Shown here piece by piece: positions 27,237 to 36,298 of a stretch of DNA of 64,000 nucleotides (position 1 is the stretch's first letter; each line of letters begins with the position of its first letter). Below the pieces are notes generated by a model, which had not been told where the DNA came from, did not search any database, and saw only the letters and a list, made by a program, of their open reading frames with translations. The translations under genes were made by a program, and so were the position numbers. The stretch is taken from positions 372,001-436,000 of the forward strand of contig PKQS01000010.1 of NCBI GenBank assembly GCA_017577945.1, given 5' to 3'. The stretch comes from Bacillota bacterium (GTDB lineage: Bacteria > Bacillota > Limnochordia > Limnochordales > ZCTH02-B6).

Positions 27237-28155
27237 CGGCGCCCAGCGGCTCCTTCCGGCGCGGCGGCGCCGCGTCGCGAAAATACAGGAACAAGCCGAT
27301 GCCGCCCAGGATGAGCAAGCCCGCCAGCAGCTGCACCGGCGAGGGGATTTCCCGCAAAATCAGCATGGCGAGCAGCGCCGCGCCCACCGGCTCGCCCAGG
27401 ACGCTCACGGCCACCACCGACGCGGGCACGTGCTGTAGCGCCCAGTTGAACACCGTGTGGCCGATGAGCTGCGGAATGAAAGCCAAGGCCGCGAACAGCG
27501 CCCACTCGCGGGCCGGGTAACCGCCCAGCGGCAGCCGCATGAGCACGGCCAGAGCGCCCAGGACGGCGGCGGCGCCGCCGTAGACGAAAAAGACGTAGAC
27601 CAGCAACGGCATGCGCGACCGCAGCCGCTGGCCGATGAGCAGATAGCCCGACACGAGAATGGCCGCCAGCAACGCCAGTACGTCGCCGGCCAACTGCCCG
27701 CCCTCCTGCTGCGCCGAGTAGGCGCCGGTGAAATAGACGCCGGCCAACGCGATGGCCATCCCCGCCAGCGACGGCAGCGGCACCGTCTCTCGCCAGAGGA
27801 GATACGCGAGCAGCATGACCCAGATGGGCTGCGTCGTCACCAGCACCGTCGAGCTGGCCACGCTGGTGAGGCGCAAGGAGACAAACCAAACGGCGTAATG
27901 GAGAGCCAGGAAGGCGCCGGACAAAAGGGCCAACGCCACGTCGCGGCGCCGCTCCCGCAGGGCAGAAGCCAGCGCGCCGCGCTCTTTCGCGACGATGAGA
28001 GGCGCCAGCGCCAGCCACGCCAGAAAGATGCGATAAAACGCCACCAGGACCGGCGGAGCCGTCGACAGCTTCACGAAAATGGCCGCCGTCGACACCGCCG
28101 CCACGCCCAGCGCGATGAACCCGTACACGTTGCGCGGCGTTCCCGCCATCCCCAC
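27229..28155 (-). CDS. EamA-family (DMT superfamily) membrane transporter
   Basis: The 308-residue protein consists of two five-helix EamA repeats, with about ten hydrophobic helices. Family marks are AIFVKLSTAPPVLVAFYRIFLAWLAL in the first repeat and IGHTVFNWALQHVPASVVAVSVLGEPVGAALLA in the second. Members export amino acids and other metabolites. The substrate is unknown. It overlaps the MTHFS start by eight bases and is probably cotranscribed. Confidence 0.85.
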   Translation of the reverse strand: MGMAGTPRNVYGFIALGVAAVSTAAIFVKLSTAPPVLVAFYRIFLAWLALAPLIVAKERGALASALRERRRDVALALLSGAFLALHYAVWFVSLRLTSVASSTVLVTTQPIWVMLLAYLLWRETVPLPSLAGMAIALAGVYFTGAYSAQQEGGQLAGDVLALLAAILVSGYLLIGQRLRSRMPLLVYVFFVYGGAAAVLGALAVLMRLPLGGYPAREWALFAALAFIPQLIGHTVFNWALQHVPASVVAVSVLGEPVGAALLAMLILREIPSPVQLLAGLLILGGIGLFLYFRDAAPPRRKEPLGADG

Positions 28156-28200
28156 ACCCCGCCCCCGGCGGACCGCCCGCCCGCGCCCAGCCGGCCGGCG

Positions 28201-29496
28201 TCAGCGCCGGCCCTGCGGCCAGACGATGGACACCGCCGACCGCTCGGGCCGCAGATGCTCCGCCAGCCGGGCATTGACCTGCTCGGGCGTCGCCTCGGCC
28301 AGCGCCCGCATGTAGTCAAACAGCGACACGCCCTTGAAGTGGAAGTACAAGAAACTGTTGGCGATGAACTCCAGCGAATCGAACAGCTGCACGAACTCGC
28401 CCACCGCCTGGCGCTGCGTGCGCCGGATATCCTCCGCCGGAATGCCTCGTTCCCGCAGCCGCTCCAGGCCGGCCAGAAGCCGCCGGTGCAGCTCCTCCGG
28501 GTCCTTCGTTTCCCCGGCGATGATGGTATGGGCGAAATGCCCGCCGCCGACGAAGCGGGCCGAGAACGTGTCATCAATCAAATCGGCCTCGTATAGCTCC
28601 TGGTAAAGCGCGGAGCTGCGCCCCAGCGCCGCCGACAGCGCCAGTGTCGCTGTCACCTCATCCAGCAGGTCCCGCTGCGGGTCGCCCGAAGGCGTATCCT
28701 TGAAGCCCACGGCGTACAGGGGCCGCGCCGCCGCCATCGTCGTCTCGACCCGCGCCTGCGCCACGTCCTCCGGCTCCGGGTCGAACAGCCGCTGCACCGG
28801 CGGGCGGAAGCTGTAGCGGCGGCCCGCCATGTCGTCCAGCACCTGCTGCAGCACCGCGTCCGGCTCCACGTCGCCCACGACGAGCACGGCCATGTTGCTC
28901 GGATGATAAAACGTATCGTAGCAGAGCTGCAGGGTGTCGGCCGTAATTTCCCGAATGGACTCCACCGTGCCCGCGATGTCGATCCGTACCGGGTGCACGT
29001 GGTACAGCGCCTGCAACAAGTTCTGCGACAGGCGGTGCCGCGGAAAGTCCTGGTACATCCGGATCTCCTGCTCGATGATGCCGATCTCTTTCCGCACCCC
29101 GGCCTCGGTGAAGTGCGGCGCCTGGACGAAGTCCAGCAGCTTGTCGAACGCCTGCGGGAAGTTGTCGGTGGTGGAAAAAAGGTAGCTGGTCATGGTGTAG
29201 CTGGTGTACGCGTTGACCGAAGCGCCCAGATCGGCAAAGGCGTTGAAGACGTGGCCGCTCGCGTCTTGGAACAGCTGGTGCTCAAGAAAATGCGCGATGC
29301 CGTCGGGCACTTGGATGACTTCGTCCCGATCCGGGCGGCGGAAGCGATTGTCGACGGACCCGTAGCGAGTCGAGAACACCGCGTACTTCTTGTGAAAGCC
29401 GGGCTTCGGCATAACGAAGACGCCCAGCCCGTTGTCCAGCCGCGCCTGGTACACCTGCTCCTGCAGCCGCTCGTCCCGCAGAACGGTCCACGCCAT
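28201..29496 (-). CDS. M16 zinc peptidase, YmfH/PreP-like catalytic subunit
   Basis: From ATG 29496 this is a 431-residue M16 metallopeptidase with an intact inverted zinc motif in IAHFLEHQLF (HxxEH) and the distal glutamate about 70 residues on, in RKEIGIIEQEIRMYQD. Together with the adjacent upstream protein it matches the YmfF-YmfH pair of Bacillota, where one partner is catalytic and the other is not. The frame stays open far upstream to 30291, but that overlaps the partner gene and has no M16 features. A GTG at 29502 is an alternative start. Confidence 0.9.
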   Translation of the reverse strand: MAWTVLRDERLQEQVYQARLDNGLGVFVMPKPGFHKKYAVFSTRYGSVDNRFRRPDRDEVIQVPDGIAHFLEHQLFQDASGHVFNAFADLGASVNAYTSYTMTSYLFSTTDNFPQAFDKLLDFVQAPHFTEAGVRKEIGIIEQEIRMYQDFPRHRLSQNLLQALYHVHPVRIDIAGTVESIREITADTLQLCYDTFYHPSNMAVLVVGDVEPDAVLQQVLDDMAGRRYSFRPPVQRLFDPEPEDVAQARVETTMAAARPLYAVGFKDTPSGDPQRDLLDEVTATLALSAALGRSSALYQELYEADLIDDTFSARFVGGGHFAHTIIAGETKDPEELHRRLLAGLERLRERGIPAEDIRRTQRQAVGEFVQLFDSLEFIANSFLYFHFKGVSLFDYMRALAEATPEQVNARLAEHLRPERSAVSIVWPQGRR

Positions 29497-29498
29497 GC

Positions 29499-30791
29499 TC
29501 ACCGCTCCCCCTCGCTCCGCCCCGGCCGGAGAAAGTAGATCGTATCCAGCTTCACCTTGGCGGCCACCCGGCGCACGTCGTCCACCGTCACCGCCTGCAG
29601 CCGCTGCACCGTCTCCTCCACCGTCCGCACCCGGCCGTTGATGATGCCCACAAGCCGCGCCGCGATGATCCGCTCGGGGCTGTCCTGCGCCGAGAGCAAG
29701 CCGTTGATCAAGCCCTTCTTCGTCTGCTCCAGCTCGGATGCCGACACGTCCCCGGCCGCCAGCGCCTCCACTTGCTCGCGGATGATGCGCAGCGCCTGTT
29801 CGTACTTTTCCGGCGCGATGCCGGCGGTCACGACGAGGACGCCCTTGGTGCCTTCCAGCTGCGACGAGGCGAAATAGGCCAGGCTGGCCCGCTCGCGCAC
29901 GTTGAGGAACAGCTTCGAGTGCGGAAAGCCGCCCAAAATGCCGTTGTATACCTGCAGCGCGGGATAGTCGTCGTCCGGGTAGCGCACGCCCGTGCGGAAG
30001 CCCAGCGCCAGCACGGCCTGCTGAACTGGCTGCTCCTCCACCACGGTGCGCTCCGCCGCCGGCTCCCGCACGACGACACCGGGGATTTCCTCGATCTCCT
30101 CGCGCGGCAGCCGGACGTATTCCTTGACCAGCGCGGCGATTTCGTCCGGATCCACGGGCCCAACGGCAAACATGTCGACGGGACTCGCGGCCAGCACCCG
30201 GCGGTAATGCTCGTACAGCCGCGGCGCCGTCACCTGCCGCAGCTCCTCCACGTCGCCGTACTTGTGCAGCCCGTACGGCTCGCCGCGGCACATCTCCTCG
30301 CGCAGCCGGTTCACCGCGTACTGGGGCTTGTTGTTGATGGTCGCCTCGATGCGCCGCCGCAAATTTTCCGCTTCCTGCGCGACGAAGTCGGCCCGGAACG
30401 TCCCGTCCGCCAGCACCGGATCCAGCAGCGCCTCGGCCAAGAAGGCGACGATCTGGCGCGTCAGCCCGATGCGCTCCGGTAAAAACCGCTCGTCGGCCGC
30501 CGACGCCTCCAGCTCGATCTGCTGCGTCTCGCCCGTCTTGTCGACGTCGGCGGCGAACTGCGCGCCGTACAGCTCCTCCAGGTAGCGAGCGATTTCCCGC
30601 GACGAAGGCAGCCGCCGCGTCCCCCGCCGCAAGACGAACGGCACGACGGCGTTGAGGGAATGCTCGCCACCTCGCAGCGGCCGGCGCAGCACCAGCCGCA
30701 GCGTGATGGTCTTGAACCGGTCGGTGGGCGCGACGTACAGGTCGAATCCGCGGTCAATCGGAAGGCGTTGGAACAGTTCCCCCACCCCCAC
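29499..30791 (-). CDS. M16-family partner subunit without zinc motif, YmfF-like
   Basis: The 430-residue protein has the M16 fold (SLNAVVPFVLRRGTRRLPSSREIARYLEELYGAQFAAD is the diagnostic start; EERASLAYF-type segment is VRERASLAYFAS) but lacks HxxEH. It should act as the non-catalytic half of a heterodimeric M16 protease with the product of the next gene. The three-base gap between them supports equal expression. In Bacillus the homologous pair lies near ftsK and pgsA; here the neighbours are a helicase and an exporter. Confidence 0.88.
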   Translation of the reverse strand: MGVGELFQRLPIDRGFDLYVAPTDRFKTITLRLVLRRPLRGGEHSLNAVVPFVLRRGTRRLPSSREIARYLEELYGAQFAADVDKTGETQQIELEASAADERFLPERIGLTRQIVAFLAEALLDPVLADGTFRADFVAQEAENLRRRIEATINNKPQYAVNRLREEMCRGEPYGLHKYGDVEELRQVTAPRLYEHYRRVLAASPVDMFAVGPVDPDEIAALVKEYVRLPREEIEEIPGVVVREPAAERTVVEEQPVQQAVLALGFRTGVRYPDDDYPALQVYNGILGGFPHSKLFLNVRERASLAYFASSQLEGTKGVLVVTAGIAPEKYEQALRIIREQVEALAAGDVSASELEQTKKGLINGLLSAQDSPERIIAARLVGIINGRVRTVEETVQRLQAVTVDDVRRVAAKVKLDTIYFLRPGRSEGER

Positions 30792-30801
30792 CCCTCCTTC
30801 G

Positions 30802-32871
30802 CTACAGCACGATGGACACTTCGTCCCGATCGAGGCGGTCGATGCACCGCTGCAGCTTGTCTTTCAGCCACTCGTCCTCGCCGCAGGCGAAACGCACTTG
30901 CCGCAGCAGGTCTATCCCTCGCCGGAAGGCGTAAACGATGTCGCCCTCGTCCTGGTACGCGCCCCGCAGGAGCTTCGCGAATTCTTCGCCCCGGCTCCAG
31001 CGGTAGGCCAGCTGGGCCAAGTTGTCGTTGAAGCGGACGGTGCTCGTTCCCACAATCTCCATCTCCAGCGCGACCAGCCGCTTCACTTCCCGCTCGACCG
31101 CCTTGACGTCGAAGGCGTTGTGGGGGTAGCGGCCTTCCGACTTGCGCGGTTCGTAATCGATGGAGACGGCCAGCGCGTTGACCTGATCTTCATCCAGCTC
31201 ATGGAACCACCCGGCGAAGAACAGCTCCGTCACCAGCAGCTCCTGGATGTTGATCAGCGCCGCGAACTCGCCCCGGGCGGTGAGGCGACCGTCGCGGATA
31301 TAGTCCAGCTCCTCCAGCAGCCGCCGCTTGGCTTCGAACTCGCGCGCGTACTGCTCCGCCGGCGAGATTTTGGCCAGGTTGCGCTCCAGCGCCCGGATGC
31401 GCCGCCGCACCGCGCGCTTGGCCTGCGCGTCCGCGCCTTCCTGCTCGAGCCGCTCCAGCCGCCGCTGCGCGGCGGCCAGCGCTTCCCGCCAGCGGGCCCG
31501 CTCCCGCTCGCCCTGGAAGGTGGCAAAATTTTTCCGCAAGATGTTCCGGATTTCCTCGTCGCTGTACTTGCGCACTAGGTTGAGCACCGTGTTGTAGCTG
31601 AGGCTGAAGCGGCTGCGCAGCGGCTCGATGTCTTCCTCCTGCATGCTCGGGTATTCGTCGGGGACGAAGTAGTTGAAATCGGCCAGCGTGAAGACGTAGC
31701 CCCGCTCGTCGATGCCCCGCCGCCCGGCGCGGCCCGCCATCTGGAAGTACTCGCGGTTGGTCAGCGAGCGGAACGTCTCGCCGTCCCACTTGGTCACCGA
31801 GTCGAAACAGACCGCGCGGCACGGGAAGTTGAGGCCGACGGCGAACGTCTCGGTGCAGTACAGCACCTTGATGAGCCGCTGCTCGAACAAGTCTTCCACG
31901 ATGTCTTTCACCACGGGCAGCAGCCCCGCGTGGTGATAGCCGATGCCCCGGGTGAGCAGCTGCCGCAGCTGCGCCAGCCTCGGCACCGTGGGCCGCCCGT
32001 GCCGCTCCAAGTGGTACTCCATCACTTCCAGGACGCGGGTCTTCTCGCGCCCGCTGAGAAAGTCGAACTGCTCGCCCAGCTCCAGCGCGTGCACCTCGCA
32101 GCGGCGCCGGCTGAAGGTGAAAAACAGGCACGGCAAGTAATGCCGGTGGATCTCCTTGATCAGGTCCAGGTGCGTCGTGCGAGGAAAGTCCAGCTGCAGC
32201 CGACTGCCGCCCTTCAGCCGCATCCGCTCCGCGTAGCGGCGGTAACGGGCGGTCAGCTTGCGCAGCGTGGTAATGCCCGACGTGGCCTCGTAGACGTAAT
32301 GCTTCAGCGGCACCGCGCGCTCGAAGTGGCGCACGACCTTGACGGGATGGCCGTGTACCTGCGTCAACCACTCCGCGAGCTCGTCCACGTTGGGAATGGT
32401 GGCCGACAGCCCCAAAAAGCGCATCTCCCGCGGCATGAAGATAAGGCTTTCCTCCCAAACGCTGCCGCGGTGCGGATCGTCGATGTAGTGAATCTCGTCG
32501 AAGATGCAATAGGCCACGTCCGCGACCCGCTCCGGATCCTGGTGGAGCAAGTTGCGGAAAATTTCGGTCGTCATGATGAGTACCGGCGCCTCGGGGTTGA
32601 TGACGACGTCGCCGGTCAGGATGCCCACCTTTTCGTCGCCCAGCAAGCGCTTGAACTCCTTGTACTTTTGGTTGCTGAGCGCCTTGATGGGAGCCGTGTA
32701 CACCACCTGCTTGCCGCGGCGGGCCATCATTTCGATCAAATAGTCGGCCACCAGCGTTTTGCCCGTCCCGGTCGGCGCCGACACGAGCACGCTGTAATTT
32801 TGTTCGAGGTATTCGATGGCTTCGCTCTGGAACGGATCGAGCTCGTACCCACGGTAATGCGTAATTTTCAT
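30802..32871 (-). CDS. Ski2/Mtr4-like DExH-box RNA helicase with DSHCT-type C-terminus
   Basis: This 689-residue SF2 helicase has motif I VSAPTGTGKTLVADY, motif Ia APIKALSNQKY, DEIH box YCIFDEIHYIDD, motif III GLSATIPN, and motif VI FQMAGRAGRRGID. The order and the winged-helix and helical C-terminal region, ending near LVALEMEIVGTSTVRFNDNLAQLAYRW, resemble Ski2-like proteins (bacterial HelY, eukaryotic Mtr4) whose job is to feed RNA to exonucleases. A bacterial role in RNA turnover is inferred. A coiled, basic segment (about residues 465-530) replaces the arch of the eukaryotic proteins. Confidence 0.85.
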   Translation of the reverse strand: MKITHYRGYELDPFQSEAIEYLEQNYSVLVSAPTGTGKTLVADYLIEMMARRGKQVVYTAPIKALSNQKYKEFKRLLGDEKVGILTGDVVINPEAPVLIMTTEIFRNLLHQDPERVADVAYCIFDEIHYIDDPHRGSVWEESLIFMPREMRFLGLSATIPNVDELAEWLTQVHGHPVKVVRHFERAVPLKHYVYEATSGITTLRKLTARYRRYAERMRLKGGSRLQLDFPRTTHLDLIKEIHRHYLPCLFFTFSRRRCEVHALELGEQFDFLSGREKTRVLEVMEYHLERHGRPTVPRLAQLRQLLTRGIGYHHAGLLPVVKDIVEDLFEQRLIKVLYCTETFAVGLNFPCRAVCFDSVTKWDGETFRSLTNREYFQMAGRAGRRGIDERGYVFTLADFNYFVPDEYPSMQEEDIEPLRSRFSLSYNTVLNLVRKYSDEEIRNILRKNFATFQGERERARWREALAAAQRRLERLEQEGADAQAKRAVRRRIRALERNLAKISPAEQYAREFEAKRRLLEELDYIRDGRLTARGEFAALINIQELLVTELFFAGWFHELDEDQVNALAVSIDYEPRKSEGRYPHNAFDVKAVEREVKRLVALEMEIVGTSTVRFNDNLAQLAYRWSRGEEFAKLLRGAYQDEGDIVYAFRRGIDLLRQVRFACGEDEWLKDKLQRCIDRLDRDEVSIVL

Positions 32872-32986
32872 AACGCTTCCATCCTAACACAGGGCCGATG
32901 CGGTGTCTACCGAGCGCCCGGCGCCGGGCCGGCGCCACGCCGGGTCCGGCCGGCCAGCCGCCTGACCGGTTCCGGCCGGCTGGGAT

Positions 32987-32992
32987 GATATA
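32987..32992 (+). promoter_or_regulatory. -10 element TATAAT upstream of queG
   Basis: A perfect TATAAT lies about 45 bases before the GTG of queG in otherwise GC-rich DNA. The matching -35 is weak, so activity may rely on an extended -10 or a helper. Confidence 0.4.
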
Positions 32993-33036
32993 ATGTAGGT
33001 TGCGCAAAACCGGGCGGGGCCGAGGGGGGCGAGAGC

Positions 33037-34209
33037 GTGTCACTGGAGAACGAGATCAAGGCGTATGCCCGCACCGTCGGCTTCGACGTCGTCGCCATCG
33101 GCCCCGCCGAGCCGTATCTGGAGGCCTGGCGCGAGCTGGAGCGCCGTCGCGCCGACGGCCGCTACCCGGCCTTCACCGAGCCGGACATCGCCCTCCGCTG
33201 CGACCCGAAGCGCCTGCTGCCGTCGGCTCGCTCCGTCATCGCCGTCGGCGTCTCCTACTTGACCCGCCAGCGCTCGCGCCCGACCCGGGCCGGCAGCGAC
33301 CCCAAAGGACAGCTTTCCCGCTACGCCTGGGGCCTCGATTACCACCACGTGCTGCGAGAGCGCATGCAGCGGCTCATCGCTTTCCTCCAGGAGCGGGCTC
33401 CGCAGCTGGAGGCCCAAGCGTACGTGGACACGGGACCGCCCGTGGACCGCGCCGTAGCGGAGAAAGCCGGACTAGGCTGGTTCGGCAAAAACGCCTGCCT
33501 GTATGTGCCGGGTTTCGGGTCGTGGGTGTTCTTGGGCGAAATTTTCACCAACCTGGAGCTGGCCCCCGACCCGCGCATCACGCTGGATTGCGGCGACTGC
33601 GACCGTTGCATCCGGGCCTGTCCTACGGGCGCCATCGTGGAGCCGTACTACGTCGACCCCTTCCGCTGCATCTCGCACCTGACCCAGATGAGCGGGCCGG
33701 TTCCCCTGGAGCTGCGGGAGCGCATGGGCTTGAAGGTATGGGGCTGCGACGTCTGCCAGCAAGTATGCCCCTGGAACGACGAGGCCGCCGTGCCCGACCG
33801 GCCCGAGTTTCGCCCCGTGCCGGAGCTGGACCCGTCGCCGTCGCTCATCGAGCTGCTGCAGATGACGACCGGCGAGTTCAAGCGGCGCTTCGGCCGCACC
33901 GCGGCCGCGTGGCGCGGCAAGAAAACGCTGCAGCGCAACGCGGCCATCGCGCTGGGCAACACCCGCAATCCCGCGGTGGTGCCGGCGCTCGCAAAAGCGT
34001 TGGCCCAAGACCCCAAGCCGGTGGTGCGGGGCAGCGCGGCATGGGCCCTGGGCCGCATCGGAGGAGACGAAGCGCGCGCGGCACTGGAAGAAGCCCTCGG
34101 CCGGGAACAAGATCCCGAGGTCCGGCGCGAAATCGAGCTGGCCCTGCAGCGACTGGGCCACCGCGCGGGCAGCCCCGAGCATCGACCGGGCAACGCGTCT
34201 TCCGGCTAG
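33037..34209 (+). CDS. queG: Epoxyqueuosine reductase
   Basis: The 390-residue cobalamin- and iron-sulfur-dependent enzyme reduces epoxyqueuosine to queuosine in tRNA. It has the domain start ARTVGFDVVAIGPAEPY, two 4Fe-4S motifs (CGDCDRCIRACPTGAI and CISHL...CDVCQQVCPWN), GLGWFGKNACL, and a C-terminal HEAT-like repeat region (RNAAIALGNTRNPAVVPALAKAL). Length is typical of the long form. GTG 33037 is preceded by GGGGGCGAGAG. The gene is flanked by oppositely oriented genes, so it is monocistronic. It implies queuosine synthesis or salvage elsewhere and a cobalamin supply. Confidence 0.94.
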   Translation: MSLENEIKAYARTVGFDVVAIGPAEPYLEAWRELERRRADGRYPAFTEPDIALRCDPKRLLPSARSVIAVGVSYLTRQRSRPTRAGSDPKGQLSRYAWGLDYHHVLRERMQRLIAFLQERAPQLEAQAYVDTGPPVDRAVAEKAGLGWFGKNACLYVPGFGSWVFLGEIFTNLELAPDPRITLDCGDCDRCIRACPTGAIVEPYYVDPFRCISHLTQMSGPVPLELRERMGLKVWGCDVCQQVCPWNDEAAVPDRPEFRPVPELDPSPSLIELLQMTTGEFKRRFGRTAAAWRGKKTLQRNAAIALGNTRNPAVVPALAKALAQDPKPVVRGSAAWALGRIGGDEARAALEEALGREQDPEVRREIELALQRLGHRAGSPEHRPGNASSG

Positions 34210-34225
34210 CAACGCCGCGCGCGGC

Positions 34226-35263
34226 TTACAGGCTGGCCCGCACCGCCGCGGCGATCCGGGGTACGTCGCTGAGCGCGATGTGGCGGTGCGTCACGAACCG
34301 CACCAGCCGCGGGCCCATGGCCACCGCCAGGACGCCGTGCCGCGCCAGGCGCTCCACGAACGACGCGGCATCGCCTTCCGCGAGCGTGAAATAGACCATG
34401 TTGGTCTGCACGCGCGCCCGGTCCACGTGCACGCCGTCGATGGCCGCCAGCGCGTCGGCGATGGCCGCGGCCACGGCGTGATCCTCGGCCAGCCGCGCAA
34501 TCATCGTCTCCAGGGCCACGATGCCCGCCGCCGCGATGACGCCCACTTGCCGCATGCCGCCTCCCAGCAGCTTGCGCGCCTTGCGGGCTCGCTCGATAAA
34601 GTCTCGCCGCCCGGCCAGAACCGACCCGACGGGGGCGGACAAGCCTTTGGACAAGGAGATCATAACCGAATCGACGGGCTCGGTCCAAGCCCGCGCGTCG
34701 ACGCCCAGCGCCACGGCCGCGTTGAAGAGGCGCGCGCCGTCCAAATGCACCGCCAGGCCGGCCTCGCGCGCCACCGCGGCCAGTGCCGCGAGCCTGTCGG
34801 GCGGCAGCACCACGCCCCCGGCCAAGTTGTGGGTGTTTTCGAGGCACAAGAGCGCGGGCTGCGGGAAGAGAATGCTCGGCGGGTGCAGCAGCGACCGCAC
34901 CTCGTCGGGGTCGGGCAGGCCGTCGTCGTCGCGGAAAAGGGCGGGGAGCAGGCCTGCAACGCGCGACAAACCGCCCACTTCGTAACGATAAATGTGGCAT
35001 TGGCGGCCGAGCAGCACTTCCTGGCCCGGCGTCGTGTGGGACAAAAGCGCCGCCAAGTTGGCCATCGTGCCGCTGGGCAGGAAGAGCGCCGCTTCCTTGC
35101 CGAGCAGGAACGCCGCCTTCTCCTCCAGGGCCCGTACCGTCGGGTCGTCGCCGAAAACGTCGTCGCCCACGGCGGCGCGGGCCATGGCTTCCCGCATCGC
35201 CTCGGTGGGCTGGGTTACCGTGTCGCTGCGCAGATCGATGACGGGTAGCGTGTCGTCATGCAT
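34226..35263 (-). CDS. ltaE: Low-specificity L-threonine aldolase
   Basis: This 345-residue PLP enzyme splits threonine or allo-threonine into glycine and acetaldehyde. It has VIDLRSDTVTQPTEAMREAMA at the N-terminus, VGDDVFGDDPTVRALE, and the PLP lysine in SVMISLSKGLSAPVGSVLAG. GGAG lies nine bases before ATG 35263; ATG 35272 is in frame but would overlap the upstream gene. It follows the secreted protein gene closely and may be cotranscribed with it. Confidence 0.92.
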   Translation of the reverse strand: MHDDTLPVIDLRSDTVTQPTEAMREAMARAAVGDDVFGDDPTVRALEEKAAFLLGKEAALFLPSGTMANLAALLSHTTPGQEVLLGRQCHIYRYEVGGLSRVAGLLPALFRDDDGLPDPDEVRSLLHPPSILFPQPALLCLENTHNLAGGVVLPPDRLAALAAVAREAGLAVHLDGARLFNAAVALGVDARAWTEPVDSVMISLSKGLSAPVGSVLAGRRDFIERARKARKLLGGGMRQVGVIAAAGIVALETMIARLAEDHAVAAAIADALAAIDGVHVDRARVQTNMVYFTLAEGDAASFVERLARHGVLAVAMGPRLVRFVTHRHIALSDVPRIAAAVRASL

Positions 35264-35264
35264 G

Positions 35265-36272
35265 TCAATCATCTCCGATGATGAACACGACCGCCCAGCG
35301 ACCGAGGAAGTCGTATTTTTGCAGCTCCCGGCGGATGCGCTGCGCGTCGGCCACGCTGATAATCACGCTGGCGCGGAAAGGATCGTCCACGACGCCCACC
35401 GCCTGCACAAGCAAAGGCGCAATGAACGGGTAAGCCTCGTGGACCGCCAGGCGCATGTTGCGCACGGCTTGCTCCGGATCGTATTCGTAGCCCACCAGGC
35501 CGCGTCCGATGACGACGCTGGCGTCGGCGTTGACGCCGGAGTACACCACGTTGCCGCGTTCATCGACAATCCGCGGCGACATGCCCCGCCGCACGCCCAG
35601 CCCGCGGGCGTCAACGATGAGACCCGTGTACACGTGCCCGTGTTCGCGCAGGAGGGCCTCCCACTGGGCCGCCAGTTGCTGGGGCCGGTCGTCCACCCGC
35701 CGCAGCGACACTTCGTCCCACCAGATGCCGCCGCGGACGATGCCGCCGAAGCTGACGATCACCGTGCCGGAGCGGGCGGCGACGAACTCCATTTCCACCC
35801 GCTCCCACTGCCCGTCGCCCGGCAAGCCGCGGTACAGCCGCTGGCTGCCGCCGCCCCCGACCCAGTCGACGCCCAGCACCGCCACCGCCGGCACCTCGCT
35901 GCGCACCCAGCCGGACAACACGTAGCGCCCGCCTTCCACCACCTGGATGCCCGACTGGCGCCACGCCATCTCCCGCTCGGCGCCCGCGGTGTACAGCAGG
36001 CCGCTGGCCTGGCCCGCGTAGGCCCGGGACGTGTCGCGCCGCGGCAGCTCGCTGTTGACCGACAGCCACCCGCGCGGCGTCGCGCCTCCGGTCTCGAAGC
36101 CGGGATTGGTCAGCAAATTGACTTCATACAGTTCCTGAGCCGCCGCCGGCGAGAAAAGTCCCGCCGCCACCGCGAGCCCCACCGCCGCCAGCAGCGCCGC
36201 CGCCAGCGCCGACGGGCGCCGGCTCAAGCCGAAGCGGAACGCCTTCCTTGTCCGCATGGGCAACCGCAGCAT
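35265..36272 (-). CDS. Secreted protein with a carbohydrate-binding-like domain and an LPP20/FlgO-like domain
   Basis: From ATG 36272 this is a 335-residue protein with a signal peptide (LAAALLAAVGLAVAAGLFSPAAAQ, no lipobox cysteine). Residues about 50-190 look like a galactose-binding or CBM4/9-type jelly-roll: NLLTNPGFETGGATPRGW, then YVLSGWVRSE and WWDEVSL. The C-terminal half (TGLIVDARGLGVRRGMSPRIVDERG to the end) resembles the LPP20 family seen in FlgO-like and other envelope proteins. No catalytic site is visible. I infer an envelope or surface role. The frame continues upstream to 37031 but inside the M32 gene, so that part is rejected. ATG 36257 is an alternative start. Confidence 0.7.
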   Translation of the reverse strand: MLRLPMRTRKAFRFGLSRRPSALAAALLAAVGLAVAAGLFSPAAAQELYEVNLLTNPGFETGGATPRGWLSVNSELPRRDTSRAYAGQASGLLYTAGAEREMAWRQSGIQVVEGGRYVLSGWVRSEVPAVAVLGVDWVGGGGSQRLYRGLPGDGQWERVEMEFVAARSGTVIVSFGGIVRGGIWWDEVSLRRVDDRPQQLAAQWEALLREHGHVYTGLIVDARGLGVRRGMSPRIVDERGNVVYSGVNADASVVIGRGLVGYEYDPEQAVRNMRLAVHEAYPFIAPLLVQAVGVVDDPFRASVIISVADAQRIRRELQKYDFLGRWAVVFIIGDD

Positions 36273-36298
36273 CCTCCCGCTTGGGCCGCAAGCCGCTG

